A stretch of DNA of 64,000 nt from CALECP01 sp964389925 (GTDB lineage Bacteria; Chloroflexota; Anaerolineae; Promineifilales; Promineifilaceae), in contig CAYMGE010000021.1 of the NCBI GenBank assembly GCA_964389925.1, forward strand, positions 1-64,000. Direction: 5' to 3'. Both the position numbers and the translations under genes were made by a program. The notes beneath the pieces are model-generated. The model ran no database searches, was not told the DNA's origin, and saw only the letters and a list, made by a program, of their open reading frames with translations. This document shows, piece after piece, positions 1 through 8,339 of the stretch (position 1 is the stretch's first letter; each line of letters begins with the position of its first letter).

Positions 1-212
1 ATGAAGCAGGTACTTATCGCGTGTTGCACACTTTTGCACATGTTTAAGGTAGCAGTAAAAATAACCCTTGAATCACCCAAAAGTATTAGTGTGGGTGATT
101 CTATATCTGGGCGCACACGGCAGATCGACCCATATATGGGCATCGAACACCTGATGCACAGTAGAAAAATAGAGCAAACGGTCTTAAATCCGTTCAAGTT
201 GCTTACTCCACG
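1..212. other. Non-coding stretch at window edge
   Basis: No supported gene. A 91-codon frame begins at position 1 on the plus strand, but it runs into the 3' end of the ABC exporter gene on the other strand, has no recognisable domain and is probably chance. The stretch is AT-richer than the neighbouring genes. It may hold the exporter operon's 3' untranslated region, though I see no clear terminator. Confidence 0.5.
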
Positions 213-2141
213 CTATCGTGCAGTGCTACCCTTGCTAAATTCTATCGACCCAATCGGGCTGGGTGGCTGTGCCTGATTTCCCATCCATTGCATCGTGTAC
301 AGATTGTAATATCGGCCGCGCCGCTCAATCAGTTCATCATGACTGCCAATCTCGACGATCTGTCCTTTGTCTAGCACCACAATTTTGTCTGCGCTAACAA
401 TCGTGCTGAGTCGATGCGCGATTACAAAGCTAGTGCGCCCTACCATCAGGCGATCAACTGCCCTTTCGATCAGCTTCTCTGTGGTCGTGTCCACGCTGCT
501 GGTCGCCTCATCGAGAATCAAGATGGCGGGATCAGCCAGCAGTGCGCGTGCAAAGGAGATGATTTGACGCTGTCCGACGCTCAGATTGACTCCATTTTCG
601 CCCACATCTGAGCCATAAGCATCCGACAAACGCGAGATAAAGTCGTGTGCGCCGACCGCCTTTGCCGCCTCGATCACGTCCTCATCGGAAGCCTCTAGCC
701 GACCGTAGCGAATGTTGTCCATAATCGTGCCACTAAATAGAAAAGTGTCTTGTAAAACGATGCCCAGCTGCTGGCGCAAGCTGGCCTTTGACACTTTGCG
801 GATGTCGTGACCATCAATTGTAATTGCACCGTCCGTCACCTCAAAGAAGCGCGAGAGCAGGCGAATCATCGTGCTTTTGCCTGCACCTGTTTCGCCGACG
901 AGGGCGATGCGTTGACCGGGTTCGGCCGCCACGCTCACCCCCTCCAACACAACCTCATCCTCCTTGTAAGCAAAAGACACATTCTCAAACTCAACGCGCC
1001 CCGACACATTTTGCAACTGATGCGCGTCTGGCAGATCAACGATGTCCGCCTCCATGTCCAGCAGGCCAAAGATGCGCTCGCTTGCTGCCATCGTCGCTTG
1101 GAAGGTGTTGAGTCGGCGTGCTAACTCGCGGATTGGGTCGAAGAATCGGCCGACCCACAGCACAAACGCGATCAGCGTCCCCGCTGTTAACGCATCCCCC
1201 AATACCAGATAGCCACCAACTCCGACGATTAAGGCTGTTGTCAGATAACTAAAGAACTCAATCGCTGGAAAGAAGATAGCGGACAAGAAATTGGCAACCA
1301 TCAGCGATTCAAAATGTGACTGGTTGAGATCGTCAAAGTGAGCGACGTTGCGTTTTTCTCGCGTAAAGCTCTGCGCGACGCGCACGCCCGAAATCGACTC
1401 GTTGAGGTAACCATTGATGTGTGACAAAATGGAGCGCGTGCGGATGTAGGCCGCCCGTGCATGTTTGCGCCAATAGTTGGCGATCAAGCTCATAAATGGC
1501 AACATGGCAAACGCGACCAGTGCTAGCTGCCAGTTAACCGCCAGCATCACGATCACAATGCCTGTGAGCATAAAGATCGCCCGCGCCACGCCTGTGATTG
1601 ACCACGTGATGAACTCGCGCAATACGCCTACATCGCTGATGAGGCGACTCATGAGTCGGCCGACGCTATACTGATTGTGAAAGGTCAGCGACAACGAGTG
1701 TATATGGCGAAACATCGCGCTGCGAATATCCGCAATCACCCGTGTACCGATTACCGCCATAATCAACATGCGCGAGCGATTGGTCACAAACTCCATCAGC
1801 GTGATAGCAATAAAGATAACCGCCCAGAAGCGCAAGGTGTTGTAGTCACCCGCCGCGACGCCATCATCGACCGCCCGTTTCACGATGTAGGGGGCCGAGA
1901 TGCTCGCCAGCGAACTGAGAATAATCAGCACGATGGAGAGCATAAAGCGTCGATTGTACGGCTCCACAAACGTCCATAGTCGCTTCACCAGATTGCTGTC
2001 ATACAGCTTGGCGAGATGATCGGTATTGGTCGGCAGAAAATCTTTGAGCAGCCCCTCGCGCCGTTCGCGCTCTTGTTGTGTTGAGTCGATGTCGAGATTT
2101 TTTTCTAAAAATGCTGCGATTCGTTCGTTTTGATTTGACAT
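213..2141 (-). CDS. ABC exporter half-transporter, consensus-site subunit
   Basis: This 642-residue fused membrane/ATPase protein of the type IV (MsbA/BmrD-like) exporter class has six predicted membrane helices (about residues 60-350) followed by an ATPase domain. The Walker A is GETGAGKST, the Walker B ILILDEA carries the catalytic Glu, and the switch His is present (IAHRL). The signature is LSVGQ rather than LSGGQ. The ATG at 2141 follows a GAGGG Shine-Dalgarno. It lies 30 bp downstream of another half-transporter that carries the complementary defects, so the two probably form one heterodimer in the cytoplasmic membrane. In such pairs this subunit supplies the catalytic Walker motifs of the active site. 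The substrate (drug, lipid or peptide) cannot be read from the sequence. Confidence 0.93.
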   Translation of the reverse strand: MSNQNERIAAFLEKNLDIDSTQQERERREGLLKDFLPTNTDHLAKLYDSNLVKRLWTFVEPYNRRFMLSIVLIILSSLASISAPYIVKRAVDDGVAAGDYNTLRFWAVIFIAITLMEFVTNRSRMLIMAVIGTRVIADIRSAMFRHIHSLSLTFHNQYSVGRLMSRLISDVGVLREFITWSITGVARAIFMLTGIVIVMLAVNWQLALVAFAMLPFMSLIANYWRKHARAAYIRTRSILSHINGYLNESISGVRVAQSFTREKRNVAHFDDLNQSHFESLMVANFLSAIFFPAIEFFSYLTTALIVGVGGYLVLGDALTAGTLIAFVLWVGRFFDPIRELARRLNTFQATMAASERIFGLLDMEADIVDLPDAHQLQNVSGRVEFENVSFAYKEDEVVLEGVSVAAEPGQRIALVGETGAGKSTMIRLLSRFFEVTDGAITIDGHDIRKVSKASLRQQLGIVLQDTFLFSGTIMDNIRYGRLEASDEDVIEAAKAVGAHDFISRLSDAYGSDVGENGVNLSVGQRQIISFARALLADPAILILDEATSSVDTTTEKLIERAVDRLMVGRTSFVIAHRLSTIVSADKIVVLDKGQIVEIGSHDELIERRGRYYNLYTMQWMGNQAQPPSPIGSIEFSKGSTAR

Positions 2142-2171
2142 AATTTTCCCTCACGCGCATAAAACGTCGTG

Positions 2172-3929
2172 CTACGCTACGCTAGATGCCAACTCGTCCA
2201 TATCCTTCAACTGCAAGTCGTAAATCTCACGATAGAGTCCATTGCCAGCCAAAAGCTCGTCGTGCCTCCCGCGCTCGACAATTGCGCCATCATCTAACAC
2301 CAAAATTTTGTCAGCGTTTTTGACTGTCAAGAGTCGTTGCGCGATGATAAACGTCGTGCGCCCCTGCATGAGCTTTTGCAAGGCGAGCGAAATCAGATGC
2401 TCCGTCTCGTTATCGACGCTGCTCGTCGCGTCGTCCAAGATGAGAATGGCTGGGTCGATCAGGAGCGTCCGCGCAATGGCGACCCGTTGCTTTTGCCCGC
2501 CCGAAAGCGTCACGCCGCGCTCCCCCACCATCGTGTCATAACCGTTGGGGAAACGCATGATAAAGTCGTGTGCCTGTGCTGCTTTTGCCGCTTCGACAAT
2601 GTCTTGGCGGGTTGCTGTTCGTCGGCCGTAAGCGATGTTGTCCGCAATCGAACTGCTAAACAAGAATGAATCCTGCAACACTGCACCGATATTGCTCCGC
2701 AGCGAGTTGAGCGTCACATCACGAATATCGTGTCCATCGACTAAAATTTGTCCCGTTTGCTGCTCGTAGAAGCGCGGCAGCAGGTTTGTGATAGTCGATT
2801 TGCCCGATCCTGTGGGGCCGACCAGCGCGATTTTCTCGCCGGGCTCAACCTCAAACGTCACATCGCGCAAAATCGTCTGGCCTTCGCGATAACCAAACGT
2901 GACGTTTTGGAAGGAAACTGCACCTGTGACATGAGAGAGAGGGAGGGCATTCGGCCGATCTTCGATCTCATTCTGCTCATCCATAATCTCAAAGACGCGC
3001 CCCGCCGCAGAGCCGGCCGTTGCTGCCAAATTGACGATAAACCCCAATCCCTGGATCGGAGCTTGCAGCATCAACACATACGAGATCAACGCTGTCAGCT
3101 CCCCAATTGTCACTTCTTGGCGAATTGCCATCGGGCCGCCTGCCAACAAGAGCAGAAAGATGCAAACGGAGACTAGAAAGGTGAAAAATGGCCAGTTGTT
3201 TGCCCACTTGGTGATTAGGCCAACACGCCCTTCGTACCAGTTCTCATTGGTGAGATCAAACTTTTTAAGCTCAAATGGCTCTCGTGCAAACGCTTTGACG
3301 ACGCGAATCCCCGTGATGCTTTCTTGCATCGTGCTGGAGACCTCGCTGAGTTGCTCTTGGATTTTTTTGAATAGCGGCCGAACAATCGAACCAAAGCGCA
3401 CCGTTGCAAAGACCAAAACAGGGATAGGAGCCAGCCCAATCAAGGCCAAACGCACATCCGTCGCCAACATCGCAATGATCGTTCCTGAAACAGTCAAGAT
3501 AATGCTGACCAATTCCGCAAGGCGAATCCCGACGAACCACTCCGTCTCGGTAATGTCGCTCGTTGCACGGCTCATCAAGTCGCCTGTTTTGGCGCGATCA
3601 TGAAATGAGAATGGCAAAAACTGCACACTGCGATACAAATCGTTGCGTAAATCATAGGCAACACGGTGGCTCAGCCAGTGACCATAATAGAAGTAGAGAA
3701 ACGACACCGTGCCTGAAATAAGTGCCAGCACCATGATGATGCCACCAGCGCGATAGAGTGCGCTGCCGTTGCCAGCCGTTAGCCCATTGTCAATTGCCCA
3801 CGCAACGACACGTGGGATGATCAATTTGCTGATTGTGCCAAACAACATGCCAATGTACGCAATGGCGATCTGCTTGCGATACGGCTTGAGATAGCTGAGT
3901 AAACGTCTATAAGTTTGTTTCTTTTCCAC
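2172..3929 (-). CDS. ABC exporter half-transporter, degenerate-site subunit
   Basis: This 585-residue exporter half has an N-terminal membrane domain and a C-terminal ATPase domain. Walker A (GPTGSGKST) and signature (LSGGQ) are canonical. However, the Walker B ends in Asp (ILILDDA) where the catalytic Glu should be, and the switch His is Gln (IAQRL). These are the substitutions seen in the degenerate subunit of heterodimeric exporters such as TM287/288 and BmrCD. The start is GTG, preceded by AAGAGG at good spacing. It is first in a two-gene operon. The inference is one consensus and one degenerate ATP site per dimer: the degenerate site would combine these Walker motifs with the partner's LSVGQ. 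Confidence 0.93.
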   Translation of the reverse strand: MEKKQTYRRLLSYLKPYRKQIAIAYIGMLFGTISKLIIPRVVAWAIDNGLTAGNGSALYRAGGIIMVLALISGTVSFLYFYYGHWLSHRVAYDLRNDLYRSVQFLPFSFHDRAKTGDLMSRATSDITETEWFVGIRLAELVSIILTVSGTIIAMLATDVRLALIGLAPIPVLVFATVRFGSIVRPLFKKIQEQLSEVSSTMQESITGIRVVKAFAREPFELKKFDLTNENWYEGRVGLITKWANNWPFFTFLVSVCIFLLLLAGGPMAIRQEVTIGELTALISYVLMLQAPIQGLGFIVNLAATAGSAAGRVFEIMDEQNEIEDRPNALPLSHVTGAVSFQNVTFGYREGQTILRDVTFEVEPGEKIALVGPTGSGKSTITNLLPRFYEQQTGQILVDGHDIRDVTLNSLRSNIGAVLQDSFLFSSSIADNIAYGRRTATRQDIVEAAKAAQAHDFIMRFPNGYDTMVGERGVTLSGGQKQRVAIARTLLIDPAILILDDATSSVDNETEHLISLALQKLMQGRTTFIIAQRLLTVKNADKILVLDDGAIVERGRHDELLAGNGLYREIYDLQLKDMDELASSVA

Positions 3930-4321
3930 AGTAAAAACCTCTTGAGAGGGGCGGATTGCCCATTCAACTAGACGATAGCACGCACAAATTAGATGATTGT
4001 CTAATTCGCGCGTCTAATTCTGTAATAATTTCCTCCGTGCCATGCTGTGCAACGTTCCGTCCTCACACATTGCCAACAGGGACAAAAAAAGGCCACGACT
4101 ACAACGCAGTCGTGGCCTTTGAAAATGTTAAACATAGTAACATCATGTTGCCTCATGCGGTGCGCCGCGTGGATTTGTCGTCCAAGTCTGTGCCTGAACA
4201 AGCATTATTGTGGTGCAAAGATAATGATTCAACATAACGTTTTCCTGACTCAAATTGAGCGGGGGAGCAGCGTAACACAAACTGGTTGCCTATGTCAACG
4301 TTTTGGGAGTTTTGCTTTTCG
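3930..4321. other. Intergenic region between kinase and ABC operon
   Basis: The 392 bp between the end of the kinase gene and the ABC operon contain a strong hairpin terminator (described separately) and presumably the ABC operon promoter on the minus strand. I could not pick a convincing -35/-10 pair. The frames that cross it carry no recognisable domain. Confidence 0.5.
4084..4120 (-). terminator. Rho-independent terminator of the sensor kinase gene
   Basis: Arms GGCCACGACT (4091-4100) and AGTCGTGGCC (4108-4117) pair perfectly around a 7-nt loop. Flanking AAA/TTT extends the stem to 13 bp. Read on the minus strand the stem is followed by a run of seven T (4084-4090). It lies about 200 bp past the stop of the histidine kinase and ahead of the ABC operon. 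Confidence 0.9.
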
Positions 4322-5482
4322 TCACGAAGGTATTCTCACCACAATCGTTGTGCCAGCACCGAGCGTGCTTTCAATAGAGAGTGTGCCTTGTAGGAGCTTG
4401 GCGCGTTCGGTCATGCCGAGTAGACCAAAGCGCGTGTTGTGGCTCTGCTCAATGTTGAATCCACGCCCGTTGTCCTGAATCTGTAAAATGATATGGTGGG
4501 GTAGATGGGTAAGTGTGATAGTGGCGTGGGTTGCTTGGGCATGTCGGCCGATATTCACCAAAGCCTCCTGCGTAATCCGATATAGTCCCATCGCAATCAT
4601 CGTCGAAATGGGTGCGGTCTGATTGATACAGGTGACTGCGACGGTGAAAGGGTAGTTGCTGGCAAGATCACGGATTGCATCGGGCAGATTTTTATCTTCC
4701 AATGGTGAGGCTCGCAGATCGATGACAGATCGTCGCGCCTCTTCAAGATTTACTTGTGTCAGGGTGATCGCTTTGCGAATAGTTGCAGCGGCACGGTTGG
4801 GGTCGGTTGGGATAAGGAGTTCGGCCGATTCCAACAACAACCCAATCCCCGTCAATCCCTGCGCGAGTGTGTCGTGAATCTCACGCGCTAACCGATTGCG
4901 CTCCGCCAACATCCCCGCTTCCCGACTTTGCGCGGTCAGCCGATTGCGCTCAACGGCAATCGCCAACATGCCACCAATCGTGTAGAGCAGGTCAAGCTCA
5001 TCTTGGGTCAGCACCGGACGCTCTGCGCTCGCTAAGTTGAGCAACCCTAGCTTCTGCCCGTTGGCAATGAGCGGGATACTGGCATGAAAATGTAGGTCGC
5101 CATGTCCATCTTTGAGCTTGCGTAGACGCGAACAGTGGACAGTTTTGATTTGATCGGCGATGGGGATTGCTACCTCGCGGAAGTCGTCTATGCAGTAGCA
5201 CCAACCTGTCATCAGGGCAGGTTCATCCTGTAATGCTGGCGGTAGATTGAGTGCGGCGGCGAGGTAATGGTCGCCATCATCGGGGGGGAGGAGCCAAATC
5301 CAGCCAGTTTCTAAGTGGAAGTAGTCGGCCGATTCTCGCAAAATCAACTGCAATGCCTCGTCAATTGCCACCGTCTCGTTCAGCGATTGTGCAATATGTG
5401 CCAGTAAAGTTAACTCTTTATTGTTGCGCGAAAGCATAACAAATTGTACCATGTCATCATAACGACTGTACTCTGTCCTCAC
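4322..5482 (-). CDS. Soluble GAF-domain sensor histidine kinase (NarX/LiaS class)
   Basis: The protein has about 386 residues, no signal peptide and no membrane helix, so it is a cytosolic sensor. An N-terminal GAF domain (about residues 20-180) is followed by a HisKA_3 dimerisation helix with the phospho-accepting His near residue 203 (REIHDTLAQG). The C-terminal ATPase domain shows the N-box (ALVNIGRHAQ), a DNGRGF G1 box and GLLGM before the final strand. The family phosphorylates LuxR/NarL-type response regulators, but none is encoded nearby, so its partner lies outside the window. The open frame starts at GTG 5482, while an ATG lies ten codons inside. Neither has a convincing ribosome site. 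It is divergent from the DUF4157 gene across a 64-bp gap. Confidence 0.9.
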   Translation of the reverse strand: MRTEYSRYDDMVQFVMLSRNNKELTLLAHIAQSLNETVAIDEALQLILRESADYFHLETGWIWLLPPDDGDHYLAAALNLPPALQDEPALMTGWCYCIDDFREVAIPIADQIKTVHCSRLRKLKDGHGDLHFHASIPLIANGQKLGLLNLASAERPVLTQDELDLLYTIGGMLAIAVERNRLTAQSREAGMLAERNRLAREIHDTLAQGLTGIGLLLESAELLIPTDPNRAAATIRKAITLTQVNLEEARRSVIDLRASPLEDKNLPDAIRDLASNYPFTVAVTCINQTAPISTMIAMGLYRITQEALVNIGRHAQATHATITLTHLPHHIILQIQDNGRGFNIEQSHNTRFGLLGMTERAKLLQGTLSIESTLGAGTTIVVRIPS

Positions 5483-5546
5483 ATCAACAATTGCGTTGGT
5501 GAAAATCGATAAATGTGTCGCGGTTAGCCCATCAAGGAGTCTAGTA

Positions 5547-7463
5547 ATGAGTCTGAAATCCTCAAATCAATCTGTAAATGACAATACAGGTCATGTCCGT
5601 CTATCACGTGGCAAAAAATCAACAGATGAGCCTATTCGTTTGCGAGAGCGCATTCAACGGCGCGCGCTTGGTACTCAACGCGCTCATTTTGAAAGCGCAA
5701 AAGACGAGTTGCCTGTCGCTGACCATACGACATTACAGCCAGCGACGACATTGGGCGGTTTTTCTAGCACAATTGTTCAGCCGCAAATGACAGTCAACGC
5801 GCCCAACGACCGCTACGAGGTCGAAGCAGATCGCGTAGCTGACCAAGTAATGCGAATGCCTGTTGGTGATTTGAGCGCATGGGGTCGCCCAGCCCCAACC
5901 ACACCCAAACTGCAATTGAAGTGTGAGGCGTGCGGCAGCGACGACGAGACGACAATGCGATCATCCGATATGGCAACGCCCACAGTGACTCCGATGATTG
6001 AGCGCAATATCCAAGCGATGCAGGGTGGCGGTCGGCCGCTCGATGACAACACCCGCAGCTTTTTTGAGCAACGGATGGGGGCCGATTTCAGCAATGTGCG
6101 TATTCACACCGATGCGAACGCCGTGCAGACAAGCCGCGACATCAATGCCCGCGCCTTCACCACTGGCAACGACATCGCCTTCAACAGCGGTGAGTACAAT
6201 CCCAACACTGCCGCTGGCAAACACCTCCTCGCCCACGAACTGACCCATACGATTCAACAAAGTAATGGAAATGTCTCTCGCACAATCCAACTCGCCCCGA
6301 TTGCCACAGACGGTGGAGAGTGGGACACAGATAAATACGACATTGTGAAAAATGGGACGAAAGAAATTGGTGTTGACATTGACTTGAAATTTACGCCAAA
6401 AGCTCCCACCGATGCCAAGCAGATTGGTTTGACGCAAATGGTCAATTCAATTGATGAAGGGGAGCCAATCGCACTAAGTGAGACAGTTGAAAATCGCTCG
6501 ATTCCTGAAGGGGAAGATAATGCAGGGCAGCATATTGACCAATCAGCGACAAATCGGAATCCTTTGTATGCGGTGGAAGCCCCCCCTGATAGTGATACAG
6601 CACTGACTGATACAGGGGCAGATGCGAGATGGGGACAACATGCTTGGCGGTATACAGACGCTTCAGGAACCTTACAAGAGCAAGAAGGTCACTTAAAGGA
6701 TGGACCTCAATTGCCAAGCCGCGGCAAAAATGCGAAGCAGATATTTGAAAGCACGGCTTTAGCAATTGAGGGCAATCAAACAGGCACTTACTATGGCTCT
6801 GTGCAATGGGGGTGGGAAACAGATGATTCGGGTACATTTACTCAACTGCCTCTGTCACTTGTCTCTAAAGGCAATCCAACGGAAGTCTTTATGCGTGCGG
6901 CCGAATTATGGAACGATAACCCAACCTCGGCAGGGAAAGACACAATTGATTTGCCAACGACCTATGATGCGGGAGCCGCAGGAAGTTTGAGTACCGCCGA
7001 TCTGATCATTGCTTTGAGACAAGCCAAAGAAGATTTGGCAACGTTGACGGAAGTTCCAGCAACGACTAACAAAGACTTTGAAGTTCGACAAATGGAGAAC
7101 GAGTTGCGTCGTCGTACAATGACAGTTAGTGTGACCACAACCGAAGCAAGCGGGGATAACTGGTTGGCAGGTGATGATGATGTGTATGTCAAAGTTACAT
7201 ACAATGGTCAAGCTGTCCAATCTGGAGAGGTTGCCATGAATGATGGCGATTCGCACGACTTCCAATTAGCACTTGCTGATTTGTTACCAGAAACACCAAT
7301 GCCAGCTGATTTTGCGCTTGAAGGTAAAATGTTAATCGAAGTTTATGATAGCGATTCCTTTTTAACAGGTGGGGATGATCTGATGGCAATCATGACATGG
7401 GATGCCCCGTTTGCTGAAGCATCCCATGATGCGGGAAATTATCAATTGACCGCCAAGTTATAG
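5547..7463 (+). CDS. DUF4157 (eCIS-associated) protein with C2-like tail
   Basis: This 638-residue protein starts at ATG 5547, set by AAGGAG seven bases upstream; an in-frame TTG 51 bp earlier is less likely. The N-terminal third has the usual DUF4157 lead-in: RYEVEADRVADQVM, then a Cys pair (LKCEACGSD). The DUF4157 domain spans about residues 155-240 and ends in a zinc-peptidase motif, H230-E-L-T-H234. The middle (about 245-520) is unrecognised. The last 110 residues resemble a calcium-dependent C2 domain, with Asp-rich loops (GDDDVYVKV, YDSDSF). DUF4157 proteins are commonly cargo of, or linked to, extracellular contractile injection systems or are polymorphic toxins, but no injection-system genes occur here. 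A toxin or effector role is inferred only. Confidence 0.8.
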   Translation: MSLKSSNQSVNDNTGHVRLSRGKKSTDEPIRLRERIQRRALGTQRAHFESAKDELPVADHTTLQPATTLGGFSSTIVQPQMTVNAPNDRYEVEADRVADQVMRMPVGDLSAWGRPAPTTPKLQLKCEACGSDDETTMRSSDMATPTVTPMIERNIQAMQGGGRPLDDNTRSFFEQRMGADFSNVRIHTDANAVQTSRDINARAFTTGNDIAFNSGEYNPNTAAGKHLLAHELTHTIQQSNGNVSRTIQLAPIATDGGEWDTDKYDIVKNGTKEIGVDIDLKFTPKAPTDAKQIGLTQMVNSIDEGEPIALSETVENRSIPEGEDNAGQHIDQSATNRNPLYAVEAPPDSDTALTDTGADARWGQHAWRYTDASGTLQEQEGHLKDGPQLPSRGKNAKQIFESTALAIEGNQTGTYYGSVQWGWETDDSGTFTQLPLSLVSKGNPTEVFMRAAELWNDNPTSAGKDTIDLPTTYDAGAAGSLSTADLIIALRQAKEDLATLTEVPATTNKDFEVRQMENELRRRTMTVSVTTTEASGDNWLAGDDDVYVKVTYNGQAVQSGEVAMNDGDSHDFQLALADLLPETPMPADFALEGKMLIEVYDSDSFLTGGDDLMAIMTWDAPFAEASHDAGNYQLTAKL

Positions 7464-7474
7464 GCCATAATCAA

Positions 7475-7502
7475 TGTTTCGGGAATTGGATTTCCCGAAA
7501 CA
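7475..7502. terminator. Hairpin just after the DUF4157 gene
   Basis: Perfect 11-bp arms TGTTTCGGGAA (7475-7485) and TTCCCGAAACA (7492-7502) surround a 6-nt loop. It begins 12 bp after the stop codon. There is no T-run on the plus side, so termination or 3'-end protection are both possible. Confidence 0.5.
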
Positions 7503-7577
7503 TACACTCTCTAGCATCCTTGAAAATGGCAAGTATCTAACCAACTCCCGAAGTGGTCAATCTCAATAAAAATACTT

Positions 7578-8216
7578 ATGTTTGGTTTCAAAAACTATGT
7601 GCTTCTGCTTCTGCTTCTAATGCCAGCGGCAAGCTGCACAGTGAATAATAATGAAGGAGAAGATATGAAAAAGATCGAGCGACTATTGCTAGATGCAGGG
7701 TACACAAACTTATTTCTGCGCTTTAATGATGACCATATCGATGACATTTGGAATCGACGTGGGGCGGCTGGACATTTAGAGGAATTGGTGATAGATGACT
7801 CGGCCGACATCCACGCTCGTTTTTTGGCGGCCGAAATCCTACATGCTAAACAAGCAGATTATCCCCCGCAATCGGCCGAAACTGCGCTTGCAAGCATCTA
7901 TGCAAACGCCCTAGAAACAACGGAAATGGCTAATTTATGGGGGTTGCCCGGTGAGCTAGATGCTGCTCCTGCAAAACATTTTGTTGCACTAGGGGAAGCT
8001 GCCATTCCAGCGTTATCAGAACTTCTCCAGAACGAGCGTGAGATTATTTACGCAGGTAGCCGAGAGGCAACCTATGGCAACAGTTACAATTATCGTGTGA
8101 AAGATGTTGCCGCTTTTTATCTCAGCCAAATTCTTGATATTCCGTATGAGGTTCATCTCGATCCCTCAGAACGTGATAGTGAAATTGAGCGTTTGCGTCT
8201 GGATATGTCAAACTAG
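7578..8216 (+). CDS. Predicted lipoprotein, unknown function, beside the DUF4157 gene
   Basis: The protein has 212 residues. The first 20 form a lipoprotein signal: a run of Leu followed by the lipobox MPAASC. After cleavage a mostly helical domain remains, with segments such as RFLAAEIL, LGEAAIPALSELL and VKDVAAFYLSQIL that look like HEAT-type helical repeats. A second in-frame ATG at 7665 (residue 30) has a far better ribosome site (AAGGAG, five bases ahead) than the upstream ATG 7578. A cytoplasmic form lacking the signal may therefore be made, or may be the main product. It lies 114 bp after the DUF4157 gene on the same strand. An immunity or partner role is conceivable, but no family was recognised. 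Confidence 0.7.
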   Translation: MFGFKNYVLLLLLLMPAASCTVNNNEGEDMKKIERLLLDAGYTNLFLRFNDDHIDDIWNRRGAAGHLEELVIDDSADIHARFLAAEILHAKQADYPPQSAETALASIYANALETTEMANLWGLPGELDAAPAKHFVALGEAAIPALSELLQNEREIIYAGSREATYGNSYNYRVKDVAAFYLSQILDIPYEVHLDPSERDSEIERLRLDMSN

Positions 8217-8339
8217 CAAGGGATACAGGTTAATGCCCTTTTGACTCTCGCGGTTGTAGTGAATACCGCTCTAAATTCGCTTGACAGCAGTTTCAATGAG
8301 ATGTATCGTTTCTCAAATCTGATTGGAGCATATTCACGT

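Noticed and set aside
1..276. 91-codon plus-strand frame at the window start
   Set aside because: It overlaps the 3' end of the ABC exporter gene, has no ribosome site inside the window and no recognisable domain.
5496..5546. TTG start for the DUF4157 gene
   Set aside because: ATG 5547 has AAGGAG seven bases upstream; the TTG has none and adds no conserved sequence.
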